From: Cristatella mucedo
Taxonomy: Eukaryota > Bryozoa > Phylactolaemata > Cristatellidae
Direction: 5' to 3'
DNA length: 64,000 nucleotides
Assembly (NCBI GenBank): GCA_009760855.2
Contig: WPIO01000008.1
Location: 12,290,001-12,354,000, forward strand
The position numbers and the translations under genes were made by a program. Shown piece after piece: positions 10,263-22,031 of this stretch (position 1 is its first letter; the number at the start of each line of letters is the position of its first letter). The notes under the pieces were generated by a model. The model worked only from the letters and a program-made list of their open reading frames with translations. It had not been told where the DNA came from and made no database searches.

Positions 10263-11225
10263 AAAAAACGAACAGGCTAACAGGTCGAGCGCTAAGAAAA
10301 TAATAACGCTGAATGAAGGTTTCAGCACTACTGAAACGAGATCGGGAGCACTTTTAACGACTAAGAAATAAAAAACTTAGACCAAAAGTGTGCACATCGA
10401 GTGCACGCCTGGGTGAATGTGGACGTGCGTTTTGAAGCGAGGCGAAATTGAATGCATACTGGAAATGTGCGGGGGGGGGGGGTGACAGTCGCATGCAAAT
10501 CGACGAAGCAGCTTGTGGAAGCAACCTAGTTAAGCGGCGGTGGGAGGTCAAAAGTGGTGGCATCGCGTTTGAGTAGCCAATTGACCAAATTGGAGCGTGA
10601 TGGCAAGCTGAGGGCTAAGCACGGCCACGAGCTAGTTATGCGCTTTAAAATGAGCAACTCCCGAGTATCATCTGCTAGCTAAGATTGGATCCCTAGATCT
10701 CTCGAGCCGCACGAGACCGCGAGCGACGCGTGGCTCGAGCCCAGGCGGGGGGGGGGGGTAGGTAGCTGGCGGCACTCACCGTGCCACGCCTCCAAATAGC
10801 CTTGAACTTGCGATCCTCGCCTTTCGAGACCCGCCCCCATCATCGCAACTGGCCGAAAACAAAGTTACGAGAAAGAAATAATTTTGAGGATGCGCGAGAC
10901 CAAGAGAAAAAAGAGCTCGAAAAAAGAAAGCATTTACGAGAGGCCCGCCGTCGCCTGTCGCCGGTCAATCACCGCAGCCCCCACCGAGGCCGCCACTGCG
11001 GGAGCAGACGCGATTTCGCTGCGATTGCTCTGTGCACCAGCGAGACGGATCAAATCAACGGCCAGCGAGTTACCGCGAAGGCCGGAGTTCCCAGGAGCTG
11101 CCTTCGCACTCGGACCCAGATCTGTCGCGCCATCGCGTGAAGGTCTAGCTCCTCACCGGAGCGCCGACGTCGGCGAGCGAACCTCCGTCTTTTTTCCCGC
11201 GTCGCATTTTCGCAGAAAGTGAACC

Positions 11226-11229
<4 letters not shown>
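10263..11229. other. Intergenic stretch with two poly-G tracts
   Basis: G runs of 9 or more bases at about 10471 and 10746. A minus-strand GTGAGT donor-like site lies at about 10779. No coding exon identified. Confidence 0.4.

Positions 11230-11299
<70 letters not shown>
11230..11299. repeat. (TC)n microsatellite, 35 units
   Basis: Uninterrupted TC dinucleotides. Confidence 0.98.
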
Positions 11300-11301
<2 letters not shown>

Positions 11302-11393
11302 TGAACGGTCGGAGCTGCGCGTCGCACGCGGCGAGCTTCTGCCCATCCCGATTTCAAGTCGACTGCTAAAGGAAAGGTAACGCCGAGGGCTAT

Positions 11394-11442
11394 TCCGAGC
11401 GTCCTCGCGCGAGCGTCCTCGCGCGAGCGTCCTCGCGCGAGC
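11394..11442. repeat. Three tandem 15-bp units GAGCGTCCTCGCGC
   Basis: The unit (C)GAGCGTCCTCGCGC is repeated three times perfectly. Confidence 0.9.
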
Positions 11443-11449
11443 GGATCCT

Positions 11450-12940
11450 GGACAATGGCGGCAGCCCAATCGGCAGCCGGCGCTCGAAAGCCTAGCTGTC
11501 TTGCCGCTTCCTCTCTTCTTATAAAATGGCATTTGCCGGCTTTCGAATAGAAAAATGTGTGGTTTTGTTCGCACATTAGAGAGCCAGCCGATGAACAACG
11601 CCAACAATTTATTTTACCACAGAGCAGAGGGAGCACGACTTCACTCACCCCCCCTCTCCCACTCTAGTCTCATCTCCTCGACTCCGGCTGTCCCTTGGCC
11701 GACCCCGATGGTGAATCCACCATCTGTTCACCAGCAGGTTATTGGCCTTTGTCAACGCCTCATTAGAAGTGGACCACAGCTGTGCACAGGCCCCTCTCGA
11801 AGATGCTCCCACCAGCTGCTGAGGAAAGGTGTGCCAGCCCGCATGCAATCGAACTACAAAATGAATGTAAAAAAATAAATGTAACTCCCACGACAACCGG
11901 ATTTACTTAGTGCTACGCAACTCAGGAGTACCTCTTCGCTGGAAAGAAAGATTTCGCTGTCTACTATCGCCGCCGCTTTGGTACCTATTGCCGCTGAACG
12001 CCTCTACGAGCCCCTCTCAGGACCCGCGCATGCGCAAAGGCGGAAGGCAATAATATCTGCAGTTGAGTCGGCAGCCGTTCAAGAGCGTGCCGCCGCTCAA
12101 TGATTGAGTTAACGAGGATTTCGCTACCGCCGCTTTGCGACCGCCACCGCCGCCGAGGGACCTCCGCGAGGGTGTCGTCAGCATTCGATCAATAAGTAGC
12201 TTATCTAGAGAACTTTACGCCAATTAAGCAGCAGTATTTGTATTAGTTTAGAGTAAAAAAATGTTTGCCGTCCTTGCCGAGATTCTATAGGCTTTTAATA
12301 TATTTATTCCGGCCACCACCGCGCGACTACCGGTTCCGTAGAGTGTGTCACGTGCGTGAGCAGCGGCGAACCTCGAGACTTCGCGGCGAAGCTGGGCAGC
12401 TCAAACAAGCGGCGGCGGGCTGGAGTCAATATTTGGCGTCGCAGTGAGTATTTCTTTTTGCTTTCACAGCGCTCAAAATATCGCAAGCCGCGCATTATTA
12501 GCGGGACCTGACGTACAGTTGGTCGCATGTAGCTTTGATGCAGCCTTGCTCGCCGGCGCCATTGAAGTCCCCGTGCGATGTCCCAATTCGGCTGAGAAAA
12601 GCCGAAGCATTGCAACCAGCGGCCGAGACAGGGTCGGCACGCGCGCGCCAGCCGCCGTAAGCTACACGTATCACCGCCGTGTACCGTCGCACTTGTACCG
12701 TCGCGTTGAAGAGGAAGAGGATAGAAAAGCGGGAAAACACTGCGATCGGTACGCGAAACGAAATACGAGATGGTAACAAGGAGCAATGTTCCCAGCAGTG
12801 GCCACTCAGCTCTGCGGCCGCCGACAAAAAATTTACCTTTCGTCTCGTTTTGCAGCGCCGTCGTTCCTATGACACGCGCAGGCGCCGGAAACCGGCAATG
12901 TGCGTGACATTCTCTTCTTTGAGGTCGTAGCTTGCTTCTC
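11450..12940. other. Intergenic stretch without a supported gene
   Basis: Mixed composition with AT-rich patches (11860-11880, 12240-12310). The minus-strand frame crossing it is the tail of the 12304-13329 artefact. Confidence 0.4.
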
Positions 12941-12946
12941 GCTTCC

Positions 12947-13298
12947 TCCTCGTCGTCCTCGTCGTCCTCGTCGTCCTCGTCGTCCTCGTCGTCCTCGTCG
13001 TCCTCGTCGTCCTCGTCGTCCTCGTCGTCTTCGTCGTCCTCGTCGTCCTCGTCGTCCTCGTCGTCCTCGTCGTCCTCGTCGTCCTCGTCGTCCTCGTCGT
13101 CCTCGTCGTCCTCGTCGTCCTCGTCGTCCTCGTCGTCCTCGTCGTCCTCGTCGTCCTCGTCGTCCTCGTCGTCCTCGTCGTCCTCGTCGTCCTCGTCGTC
13201 CTCGTCGTCCTCGTCGTCCTCGTCGTCCTCGTCGTCCTCGTCGTCCTCGTCGTCCTCGTCGTCCTCGTCGTCCTCGTCGTCCTCGTCGTCCTCGTCGT
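12947..13298. repeat. 39-copy 9-bp minisatellite (TCCTCGTCG)n
   Basis: The 9-bp unit repeats for 352 bp with only one substitution (TCTTCG near 13027). On the minus strand it encodes Asp-Glu-Asp repeats inside a 341-codon open frame, on the plus strand Arg-Arg-Pro or Ser. The near-perfect purity points to recent expansion. Coding use is not supported by splice signals or flanking domains. Confidence 0.95.
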
Positions 13299-14350
13299 GC
13301 TCCCCCTCCTTCCCCTCCAATTTGCCCAATGCATTGACGCTAGCGATTTGTAGAAAGAGGCCCCGGACCTAACTCACCGAGCCTCGCCGTCCGACGTCGC
13401 AGCGCCGCGTCCGTTAGCCAGCACCTGATTGGCCGTTTGTAAAGTCAGCGCCGAGCCCTTGACCGAACTCACGAGCGGCGCCGCGGTGAAAGTCGAGCGC
13501 CGGACCTCATTCTTTGGCGAACCCAAGCGGCGACGCAACTTCTTTCGTGGACCCGGGTCTGGTCTCTTGGCTGTAGAACACCGACCGTTCGTAATCGGAC
13601 CTAGATTTCGTATCTGACAATAAGGCTGCTTGCGGTTCGTAAAATTTTTAAATTATGAACCACCGCTTCATAATCTGGCACGTTCATGTTTACGATACTC
13701 TACACAAGAGTACAATCGTTTTAAAATTGAGTCAGGTGAGAGCAGACCATATTCCAGCACCGGGTCGCCAAGGCACTTTGAATTAAAATTAAAATTACAG
13801 CCAATATATATGTATATTCATGAATACTCATTAAGTATAATAATAATAATAATAATGCACTCGATAAAGCGCCAAAGACAATATGTATACATGTATGCGT
13901 ATATACATGGATAAATGCATACAGACCTTGTTACACCTACTCGTGCACGGCGCTGCTTCTGCCGTTCGTCACACGCGCTTCTGGGAGCTAGTTCCACTAG
14001 TTCCGGGCGCATGGCTGCGAGCTCGGGGCGGCGCAGCGCGCGTCGTGTTTCGGCGAAGGATGGTTTCCTAATCGACTGTCGTCAGAGAGTCAGAAGTGCG
14101 GCGGCGGCGCGCTACAGTAGGTACCTACGTTGCAGTCAATTTGTCGTGCCACGTCTGCTCTTTTGTCTCTACATTCGCACAAATAACGTACGCTCTCGGC
14201 TCGCAGGCAAATTTTCCGTCACTGAGCAGGGTTGCCGCCGATTTTAGTGCTACCGATTTTGCTACAAGACAATTAGGGCACAGGCAAGTTTTCTCGACGT
14301 AACCTAGAAGCTTCGTACACTCCGTAACCGGATTTGTCTTGGTCGCCGCC
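13299..14350. other. Intergenic stretch with an L2 tail remnant
   Basis: At 13839-13876 the (AAT)n run followed by GCACTCGATAAAGCGCC is the extreme 3' tail (minus) of the L2 family seen at 20948. An AT-rich patch lies at 13640-13920. No exon seen. Confidence 0.5.
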
Positions 14351-14508
14351 CCGGTTTGGCCAAGGAGTACATGTGCTCGCCTTTAACCACCGAGGTCAAG
14401 GTGCTTGCCTTAGACATGCGAGGTCGTGGACTCGAGCCCTGCGGCATATGTGAAGCGCCTGGATAGAGATTTAGTTCTCTTTGAGTGCTATGCAAATGAA
14501 TTATATAA
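14350..14508 (+). mobile_element. SINE family A, plus orientation
   Basis: Runs from GGTTTGGCCAAGGAG (A-box side) through GGTCGTGGACTCGAGCCC (B-box) to AGCGCCTGGATAGAGATTTA and TGCTATGCAAATGAATTATA. About 160 bp, diverged, with an internal duplication of the GAGGTC block. Confidence 0.85.
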
Positions 14509-15655
14509 CCATATATATAAGTCAGCTTCAAGGCTGCTCCAACCGGGTCCCTTGACGATCACTCGAAGCTATAATGCCAGCGGCCGGCCACGGGCGCCAT
14601 GCTGCGTCACGTGCTCTTGGCTTCAGTCTAGTAACTGTGGCTGCAGCAACCTATCGCCAGAGCAGCGTCGCGCGTCCTAAAAAGCAAAAGGCCGCTCGAC
14701 CTTACGAGTCGACGCAGTCCGCGTCTGCGACCACCGCCCCCTCCCTCCCCGACCGCGCGGTGCTCTCGCGAGCCCCCTTCCTCCCTCCCTCCCCCCCCCC
14801 CGCTGCTGGCTATCGCTTCGGACGTTGCCGCGAGGGGCGGCTAGAAATTGAGAGCGATTCGACGAAACGAGGCGCCGGTGACGGTGAGACTCGCGGCTCC
14901 GACTCACCCCGGCGACACGGTGAGCGTAGCTATGTGGGCCCCCCGAACTTGTGGGGCACTTCGGGCGTATCCCGCGAAACGGCAGCGCTCCGCCCCCTTC
15001 ACGAGGCGAATCGGACTGTCGCGACGCGAGAATGTCGAGACTCGGCCGTGCGGTGCGGGAGGCTCGCGCCACGGCGCCGCCGCCGTGCCACCGCGCCGCC
15101 GCCGCCGCCGGCTCACGAGCTCGGGCGCTCGCTGCCTCGCCGCCGCTGCCACCCTGCTGCCGCCTTGGCCGCTGCTGCCGCTGCCGCCGCTTCTGCGGCC
15201 GGCGCAGCTTTGGCTTCTGCAGCCGGTGCCGATGCCAAAGTCAGCGCCAGTTTGGCGAATGACTCTGGCGACTGGAAGAGACGTCAGTAGCGGCAGCAGG
15301 CATCGATCGTAATTGGTTTCGCAAGCGCTCGGTCGAATGAGTTTGGAAAAAGCGGGTGCCGAGCAAAGGCAGCGTGCATTTTCGATCTGCCTACTTCCGG
15401 ACGGTTGTGCGCGCTTCCGGTAATAAGGAGCCTAGGTGAGCGACGCCCTGCGACGATGCACAAGCGTCCGCCAACGAACCTGAATTCAGGCTGCGCCACA
15501 ATTCGCTCCTTAAGCGGTGCTGTTGCTCCGAGGTAGTCAATGGGTACGATGAGGTGCACAGGTTCGAGAAGGGTAAGGAATGTACTCCGTGGCGAGCGGA
15601 GAAAACTCCGAATCGTACTACCCAGTGGGCGGCGATGTCAGGAAAGTGAGAGCGA
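14509..15655. other. GC-rich stretch with a large artefactual frame
   Basis: A 238-codon plus frame (14574-15290) is rich in Arg, Ala and Pro and overlaps minus frames of similar quality. A local CCGCCG/CTGCCG patch lies at 15070-15230. No gene called. Confidence 0.45.
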
Positions 15656-15657
15656 GA

Positions 15658-15812
15658 AAGAGTGTGTGTGTGTGTGTTGAGAGAGATATACAGGATGAGA
15701 GAGGGGAGAGTGAGAGAGAGACGGATGAAAGAGAGAGGAGAGTGAGAAATAGAGAGGAGAGGGAAAGAGAGGTAGAGATAGAGAGAGAAAAGGAGAGAGA
15801 TCGTGAGAGAGG
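15658..15812. repeat. Imperfect (GA)n tract with a short (GT)n lead
   Basis: GTGTGTGTGTGTG at 15662-15678 is followed by GAGA-rich sequence with many substitutions. Confidence 0.85.
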
Positions 15813-15849
15813 CAAGACCAACCAGGCCTCCTTGGCGAGCTTTTTATCT

Positions 15850-16170
15850 GAGATATGAGAGCAGCCAAATTACCTGGCTCGTCACATCTCCCCATTCCAT
15901 ATGAGCAGCTTAGCGCTGCTGCCGACTATGGCTCATCCTTTTCAGCGGTCCTGAGCTGCTACTTCCATGCTACTCACTACCTCAACCACTCTCCTGACTC
16001 TGCTATGCTTCCCACTTTCTCTTTGTTTCGTGAGACGAAGTCTGTTGGCTACGGAATGCTTACCGAAAGCCGCTTAGGCTGTGAGTGCGCTATACAAAAC
16101 TCTCTTTCGTAACCCCCATAGTCTCCATGGCTTTGTGGAGTTTCAGATGAAGATACATTGCATTACATTA
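15850..16170 (+). mobile_element. LINE family 2, 3' fragment
   Basis: Shares CTGCTGCCGRCTATGGCWCA, the block TTTCAGCGGTCCTGAGCTGC and the GAAGTCTGTTG...CGAAAGCCGCTTAGG block with 29640-29910 and 58545-58820, and ends in GATACATTGCATTACATTAT. It is the 3'-UTR part of a non-LTR element, truncated at 5'. Confidence 0.75.
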
Positions 16171-16473
16171 TAGGCGGCGGCTGGCGAGTACCACAGGCTG
16201 GCAGCTGACAATCGGCCGCAAATGGCCGCCATGACCGAGCCCAGCCTAAAGGGTGCGAGCGGAGCTGGCTCGAGGTCGGTCGGTGTCGCTCGGGTAACCG
16301 TCTAGGGTGCGAAAGCTTTGAGAAGGGGGCACTGTCCACCTGCCCGCCTCCCCCATGAACCGACCTGCAGAGGCATGTTTGTAGTCAAGCCACCCGACAC
16401 ACTCTTCACGCTCCTACGACTGGGTGACTCTGCAAAGGTCAAGGTCGGACCATCCCCTTATAATAAAAATATA

Positions 16474-16618
16474 ATATAATTCATTTATATAGCGCCCAAG
16501 AGAACTTGATCTCTATTCAGGCGCTTCATATATGCCTCGGGGCTCGAGCCCACGACCTCAGCCAGTCCTTGGTCGAGGCGAGCACCTTATCCGCTGGACC
16601 AAACCAGCTCGGCGCCCG
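16474..16618 (-). mobile_element. SINE family A, nearly full length
   Basis: The minus strand reads GCCGAGCTGGTTTGGTCCAG (A-box region), GGTCGTGGGCTCGAGCCCCG (B-box region), AGCGCCTGAATAGAGATCAA, TTCTCTTGGGCGCTATATAA and ATGAATTATATT. About 143 bp. Confidence 0.92.
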
Positions 16619-18375
16619 CCTATGCCTACATTAGAGTGTCGAGCCGGCTCCTCGCATGGGCAGCGTCCGAGGAGAATCGCGAAGCCAAGCCGCTCGGTGT
16701 TCATCGCTGACAACGCGTAGAGATCGCTAGCGCGGAGTCCCTGCCCCACCGCGCCACACCGCTGCCCCTGTCCAGCCGCACATCCTGTCAGCGGAGTAAG
16801 CCAGATCTTTGCAACTACCAACGCCCTTATTAGCGCCGCCGTCCTCTGGTTGGACTGAGTAATCTCTTGCAAAACCTTCGCAGACTCTAATCCTGATCTT
16901 GCGATCCGAACGATTATGCAACATTATCGATAATGTGGAATGGCGTTGAAGTAGATGTAGGCAGTCATTTGAAGCTCTCCTATACGGATTGGACACATTC
17001 GAAGCTCGCATCGCGCATCGCACTAGCGGATCATTATAGCACGTACTTATTGGTGGTGATATTAAGAAAGATCTCGCGGTCGTACGAACAGGGCAATAAA
17101 TACCGCTTCTCCCCAGATGGCATGCATACAGAACGGCGAGACCTTGCTGGCATGTCATAAAAAGGCACGCTTTCGCACAGTCCAGAATGGATTTATGTAA
17201 GTGTAGGTCACCCTGTTGAGCCGCCAGTCTTACTATTTACAATCCGATAGTTGTAAATAGACGTACGCTGGGCTGCCTTAGGCTCTCCGATTGGACGTTG
17301 GGCCCCCTTAAGTGATTAAACAGCGAGTCCAGCTGCCGTCGTGGATAACCCGAGCTGCTGCCAAAATCCGACGTTTTTGCCTAAGCAATGCTATATTTAT
17401 TCAGACTTTGGCAAAGCTGTGTACGTGGTTTCGAGTAATCCTACTGACTGTGTCAAATGATCCGCGGTCATTTAAAGAGGAACGCCGCTCGCCTTCGCCG
17501 CGTCAAACTGAATTACCCGAGAGCGCCACCGCGGTACGGGCGCTGCGGTCATTGGCCGGCAGCAGCTGCTCTCTGCGACGCAAACCGTAAACCAAGACTT
17601 CAGCATGTAAGTTCCCGAATTCCGCGCAGCTGCGAAGAAGGGCCCTCCGCCCCCGCCCCCGCCGCCGCCGACTTTTTGGCCTACAGCGTGTCGTGGTATT
17701 TTCGTGATTTAAAGGAAAGGGTGGCGTGGGCTCAGGAAGTCCGGACGACCGTTCCAGCCGTTGCAGTCGGAGCAAAGAGGAAAGACGCACTCGGAGCAGG
17801 CTGTGCGAACGAGCGAAGGGCGCGTCGTCGCTCCACCGTTTGCCGCTTCAGCGCCGCCTTAGCTGCCGTAAGGCTACGCCGAAAAAACCCCTTCTTAGCA
17901 AGTGCCCGGAGTACGGGCTCTCTGCCGGCTTCTCCTTACGCGGTACCGTCCGTGTGCTTAGCTGGAGAAGCGGTCGCTAGTTAGCGTCGTTCGCTCGTGG
18001 CGCAGCAGCGAGACGCTCTCGAGTTTTCGCGAGCGGACCAGCGCATCTTTAAAAGCGGCCGCGCAACGGCTCGCCGAGCTATACGCCTTGAATTGTTTTG
18101 CGTGCGCATCAGCCGACTCTTGGCGAGACGCAGACCCTGCGACGAGTGCAATGGCGGCTCCGCCCGCTGGCAGCGAGCGACGAGCGGCGGAGCAAAAGCG
18201 TCGACCTGCGGCGTCGCAAGGCCGAGAGCTGCTTCTTTTTCTAGCCCTTGTTCGCTCGAACGAGTGTCGTCTCGGCTGTTGTGCAGCCGGCTGTTTATTG
18301 CATTCAGCGACGCAGGCAGCGCAAAGCGCTAAAAGTTGCTATCGGTACGATCCCTTTGTTGAAACGTCATTCTGG
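16619..18375. other. Intergenic stretch without a supported gene
   Basis: Mixed composition; GC rises again from 17450. Frames at 17457-17984 are Arg/Ala-rich without domains. Confidence 0.4.
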
Positions 18376-18377
18376 CT

Positions 18378-18572
18378 GGTTTGGCCCATTGGCTAAGGTG
18401 CTCACCCCGTCCGAGGTGAAGGTGAATGTATTCGATGGTCGAGGTCGTGGGCTCGAGCTCCGTGGCGAAGTCCGTTGAAATCGAAGCTCCGTTGACAAAA
18501 TGGCGAACCTCCATATGAAACGCCTGAATAGAGATCAAGTTCTCTTAGGGAGCCGTACAAATGAATTGCATG
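18378..18572 (+). mobile_element. SINE family A with internal insertion
   Basis: Starts GGCTGGTTTGGCCCATTGGC, has GGTCGTGGGCTCGAGCTCCG, then a 30-bp insertion (GAAGTCCGTTGAAATCGAAG...) before AAACGCCTGAATAGAGATCA and a GTACAAATGAATTGCATGC end. Confidence 0.85.
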
Positions 18573-20330
18573 CATTTTTCACATCTTAAGCACCACTTCC
18601 GCCCCGTAGATGAGATTTTTGTCTAATGACACGCCCCGGCGTTAACTGGCGCGAAGACAACTGGGCGTCCGCTCGGCCGGGCTCAGGCTCGCAAGCGACC
18701 TCGTAGTGACCTGAAACAAATCTGGCGCCGCCGTCGCCACAGCCGCCGCCGCCGCTCGGACACGTCAGCCACCTTCGACAGAGCCGTCGCGCCGGTTTGC
18801 TTTCGGGGCGCGGCGAGGTCGGCGCGCTGACGCCCGACGCCGCATTGTCTGCTGATGTTAATTAGGCTTGCATGCGAGCTGGCACGACCGCAGCCGCCCG
18901 AGACGGGCTGGGTGGCTTCTGCGAGAGCACGTGCCTGGCACTTTTAAATGGCGGCTCGCTGTGTTTGGATTTTGCAAATCGAGCTTTTGGATGGCATGCA
19001 CAGGAGCGGCGGCGCTGCTGTAACGCGGAGCAAAAAGGAAGCCGCATCTAGCGTGGGACTGCGCTAGCGTCAGAGCAAGCCAGCTATCTCCGCCAGGAGG
19101 AAAAATTTCGTCGCACGTTTAGCGCGCTAGCCGCTCCGCTCCGCCTGCGCCGCTCGTGCGTTCAATCTTCGCCGGCGTGGTTTTAGCTACCGCAGCGCGA
19201 CGCTGGCTGAGGCCGACGCGCGCATTAATTCGTATACTCGCGCGAGCGGTGGCGAGCTAGCAAGGTCAAAAAAGAAACCCGCATCTTGTTTTGGCTAAGA
19301 AAGCCCCGTTGCCGAGACCTTCAGCCTTGCTGCGTTGCAGTATCCTCTCTGGCAGCCTTAAAAAGCAAAGTAGGCTACGAAAGGCGTACAACTGGTGCCG
19401 CCACTGTGCGTACCTCCACATAATGCGGCCGCGTCAGTGGCAGTTTGGCTCTCGCCTCCAGCGTCAAACCATGCAACCCTCTAAGCCAGCCCCGTGGCCT
19501 ATAAGTTTTCTAGGCCGGCTTGAGGAGGGGCGACATCTTGACTTGGAGCGAGCGTGGCAAGCAACCGGATGTGACGCCAAATAAAAAAATTACGCCTCTT
19601 TGAGCCTAACGAGTATAGAGCGGTCGTGCTCTCTACCGATTATGAGCTCGGCAAGACACGGCTCCGTCGTTGGATACCGGAGGTCTCACAGACGCAACTT
19701 ATAACTAATTTTGGCTTTGTTAAAGCTGTGAAGACGATCGCAATTGACCTGCAGTGCAGATAGCACGCCCAAGCGGTCGTAAATAGGAGGCTTGGACTGA
19801 GAGCTTTTCGTGAGAGCTTTATGCGACTCGGGGAAACGGTGGATGAAATTGAAGGTGCGGATGAGTAAGTGCGGCTCGCCGAATCCAGCCTAAAAGAAGC
19901 TTCCAGGGCTGCGTCACTGTCTCAAGGCGGCAGCGAAACAAAATATTAACAGGCCAAGGTCTGAGGCGGGTTCAATAAAAAGCCGCCGCGGCGTGAGAAT
20001 TCCATCCCCGTTAACTCAGACAGACGGTTCCCCAAATGAGAAAGTATTAAAAGTGTCAGTTTTGGTCGCTGCTCGTCTGCGCAATACACCCGAGTGTGGG
20101 AAGACGCAACGAGACGCCTTGGCAAGCCATTCCTCCGAGGTAGCGGACCAGCCGTGTGGCCGCCGCTAGACGGCGCGACGGAGCGCGTCGCTGGCAGTGC
20201 CGGGTGCTCGCGGGCGGCTTGGCAGCTTACGACTTGTAGAAACCGACCACCGCGAGCCTTCACTAGACAAAGCTGCCTGATTGACGCAAAGCGCAGCAGC
20301 AAATTCGTGCACTTTAGCATATCCGGAGAG
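18573..20330. other. Intergenic stretch without a supported gene
   Basis: GC-rich to 19560, then mixed. No domain-bearing frame; the 351-codon minus frame ending at 19946 is mostly the translation of the purine tract at 20330-20732. Confidence 0.4.
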
Positions 20331-20642
20331 AAAGAGACGTCGACATACATAGATAGACAGAGACAAATAGAGACGGACAGAGACGGGCAAGGACGGAAGG
20401 AGGGAAACGGAGACGGAAAGATGCGGGCACAGACAGATAGGGACGGAAAGAGACGGACAGAGACAGACAGAAAAGGACAGAGAATGGTTAAACACAGACG
20501 TAGAAACATACACGGCCACACGCACAGACATAAAAAGCCACAGACACAATCAGGCAGATCAAGAAAGGACAGATCCAGAGACGAAGACTGGGTGAGTGTG
20601 TGCGGAAGAGGAGAGGAGAGAGACAGAGAGACAGAGGAAGAG

Positions 20643-20729
<87 letters not shown>

Positions 20730-20732
20730 CAG
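20330..20732. repeat. Purine-rich tract: imperfect GACAGA then pure (GA)n
   Basis: GACAGA/GACGGA units from 20330 to 20640 pass into uninterrupted (GA)n at 20648-20732. Confidence 0.92.
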
Positions 20733-20947
20733 GGGATGGATATATAAAAAAACGACTGTGCTTCTAGATGTTGTATCTTGGTGACCTTGGCAAGTTGGCG
20801 GCCGGCTATTGGCTCGCAGGCAGGAAGCAGACTGCTTTTATAGAAGATCTTGGCGCTCGCGGAACGAACGCTTCGTCGCTGCTCCCCTGCGCGACTCTGT
20901 GAAGCTCCGGCGGCATTTGAAAAAGATTGCTGCTTAGAGGATGCGTA

Positions 20948-21961
20948 ATGATAATAATAATAATAATAATGCACTTGATAAAGCGCCCTCAGAGAACTCA
21001 ATCTCTTTCTAGGCGCTTTACATTTGCTGCTAAGGGAAATGCAATGGAATGGTGAGTAATATCATGCTTGATAAACAAACAACATGAATAACACGGTTAA
21101 GGGTGACATGCACAGGGTCAGCATGCAAATGTGGTTAGTGGCAGCATGCACAGTGTCAGCACGCATAAGCACATCAAGGACAAATCAGGGACCCACTCAA
21201 TGCTGTCCTAAATAGGTGTGTTTTTAAGTTCTTTTTAAATGTGGTCAAGTCAGGGGATGTTCTGGCGCAGGTCGGGAGGGAGTTCCAGGCTGTGGGAGCA
21301 TACGAACTAAATGCACGGTCTCCAAAGGATTTGAGGTTTGTACGAGGTATTTCTAGACTGTTGGATTCCGAAAAGGGGGTGGTACGATGCTTGGCCTGAT
21401 GGGGGAGTATATCTGAGAGATAGGCTGGAGCCAAAGAATGAAGTGACCTAAAAGTGAGCGACAAAACCTTGAAGTCAATCCGTTGCTTGACTGGTAGCCA
21501 GTGCAGGTCGGCGAGAAGTGGTGTGATGTGGCAACTGCGCCGCTCACGACAGACAAGCCTTACTGCGGAGTTTTGCACCAGCTGCAATCGCCTGATCGCA
21601 CATGCCGGTAGGCCAGTAAGCAGTGAGTTGCAGAAGTCGAGACGTGATGTCCCGAATGCTTGGACCAACTTGGACGTGGTATCCTTATCTAAACAAGCCC
21701 GAATGCTAGCAATATTATGAAGCTGAAAATAGAAAGATTTGACTGTGGAGCTGATGTGGACGTCTAATGAGAGGTCACTTTGGAATATGACACCTAGATT
21801 TTGAGCTGATTCAACAGGAGATATGCTGGCAGAGCCAATTTTGAGCGTCAGCCTTTCGTGTACACACGTCCCCCTGAGCTCACTTGGGAGCAATAAGAAA
21901 GTTGGCAAAAGAGAGCGCTGGCACAGAGAGAGAGAGAGGGAGAGAGAGAGAGGGAGGGAGA

Positions 21962-22012
<51 letters not shown>

Positions 22013-22031
22013 GGGAGAGAGAGAGAGTCAC
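20948..22031 (-). mobile_element. 5'-truncated L2-type LINE with intact C-terminal coding part
   Basis: The minus frame ending at 21174 carries the C-terminal region typical of L2/CR1-group reverse transcriptases: LDFCNSLLTGLP, RRLQLVQNSAVRLVCR, HITPLLADLHWLPVKQRIDF, FKVLSLTFRSLHSLAPAYL, FGDRAFSSYAPTAWNSLP and a LKTHLFRTA end. Catalytic RT motifs lie upstream in a full element and are missing. The 3' UTR runs to TAAAGCGCCTAGAAAGAGAT, TGAGTTCTCTGAGGGCGCTT and a (TTA)n tail at 20948-20970. No stop interrupts the roughly 220 related codons, so this copy is young. It is the best LINE copy here and a model for the others. Confidence 0.93.
21925..22028. repeat. (GA)n tract at the 5' break of the L2 copy
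   Basis: GAGA with GGGA interruptions directly where recognisable L2 coding sequence stops, so the LINE's N-terminal Ser-Leu frame is repeat translation. Confidence 0.93.

Noticed and set aside
12304-13329. 341-codon minus-strand open frame with an acidic repeat
   Set aside because: More than a third is the 9-bp minisatellite, whose period keeps frames open. The rest has no domain, no splice support and overlaps plus frames of equal length.
14574-15290. 238-codon plus-strand frame
   Set aside because: Composition follows GC-rich DNA, with poly-Ala and poly-Arg parts; no domain and no splice signals fit.
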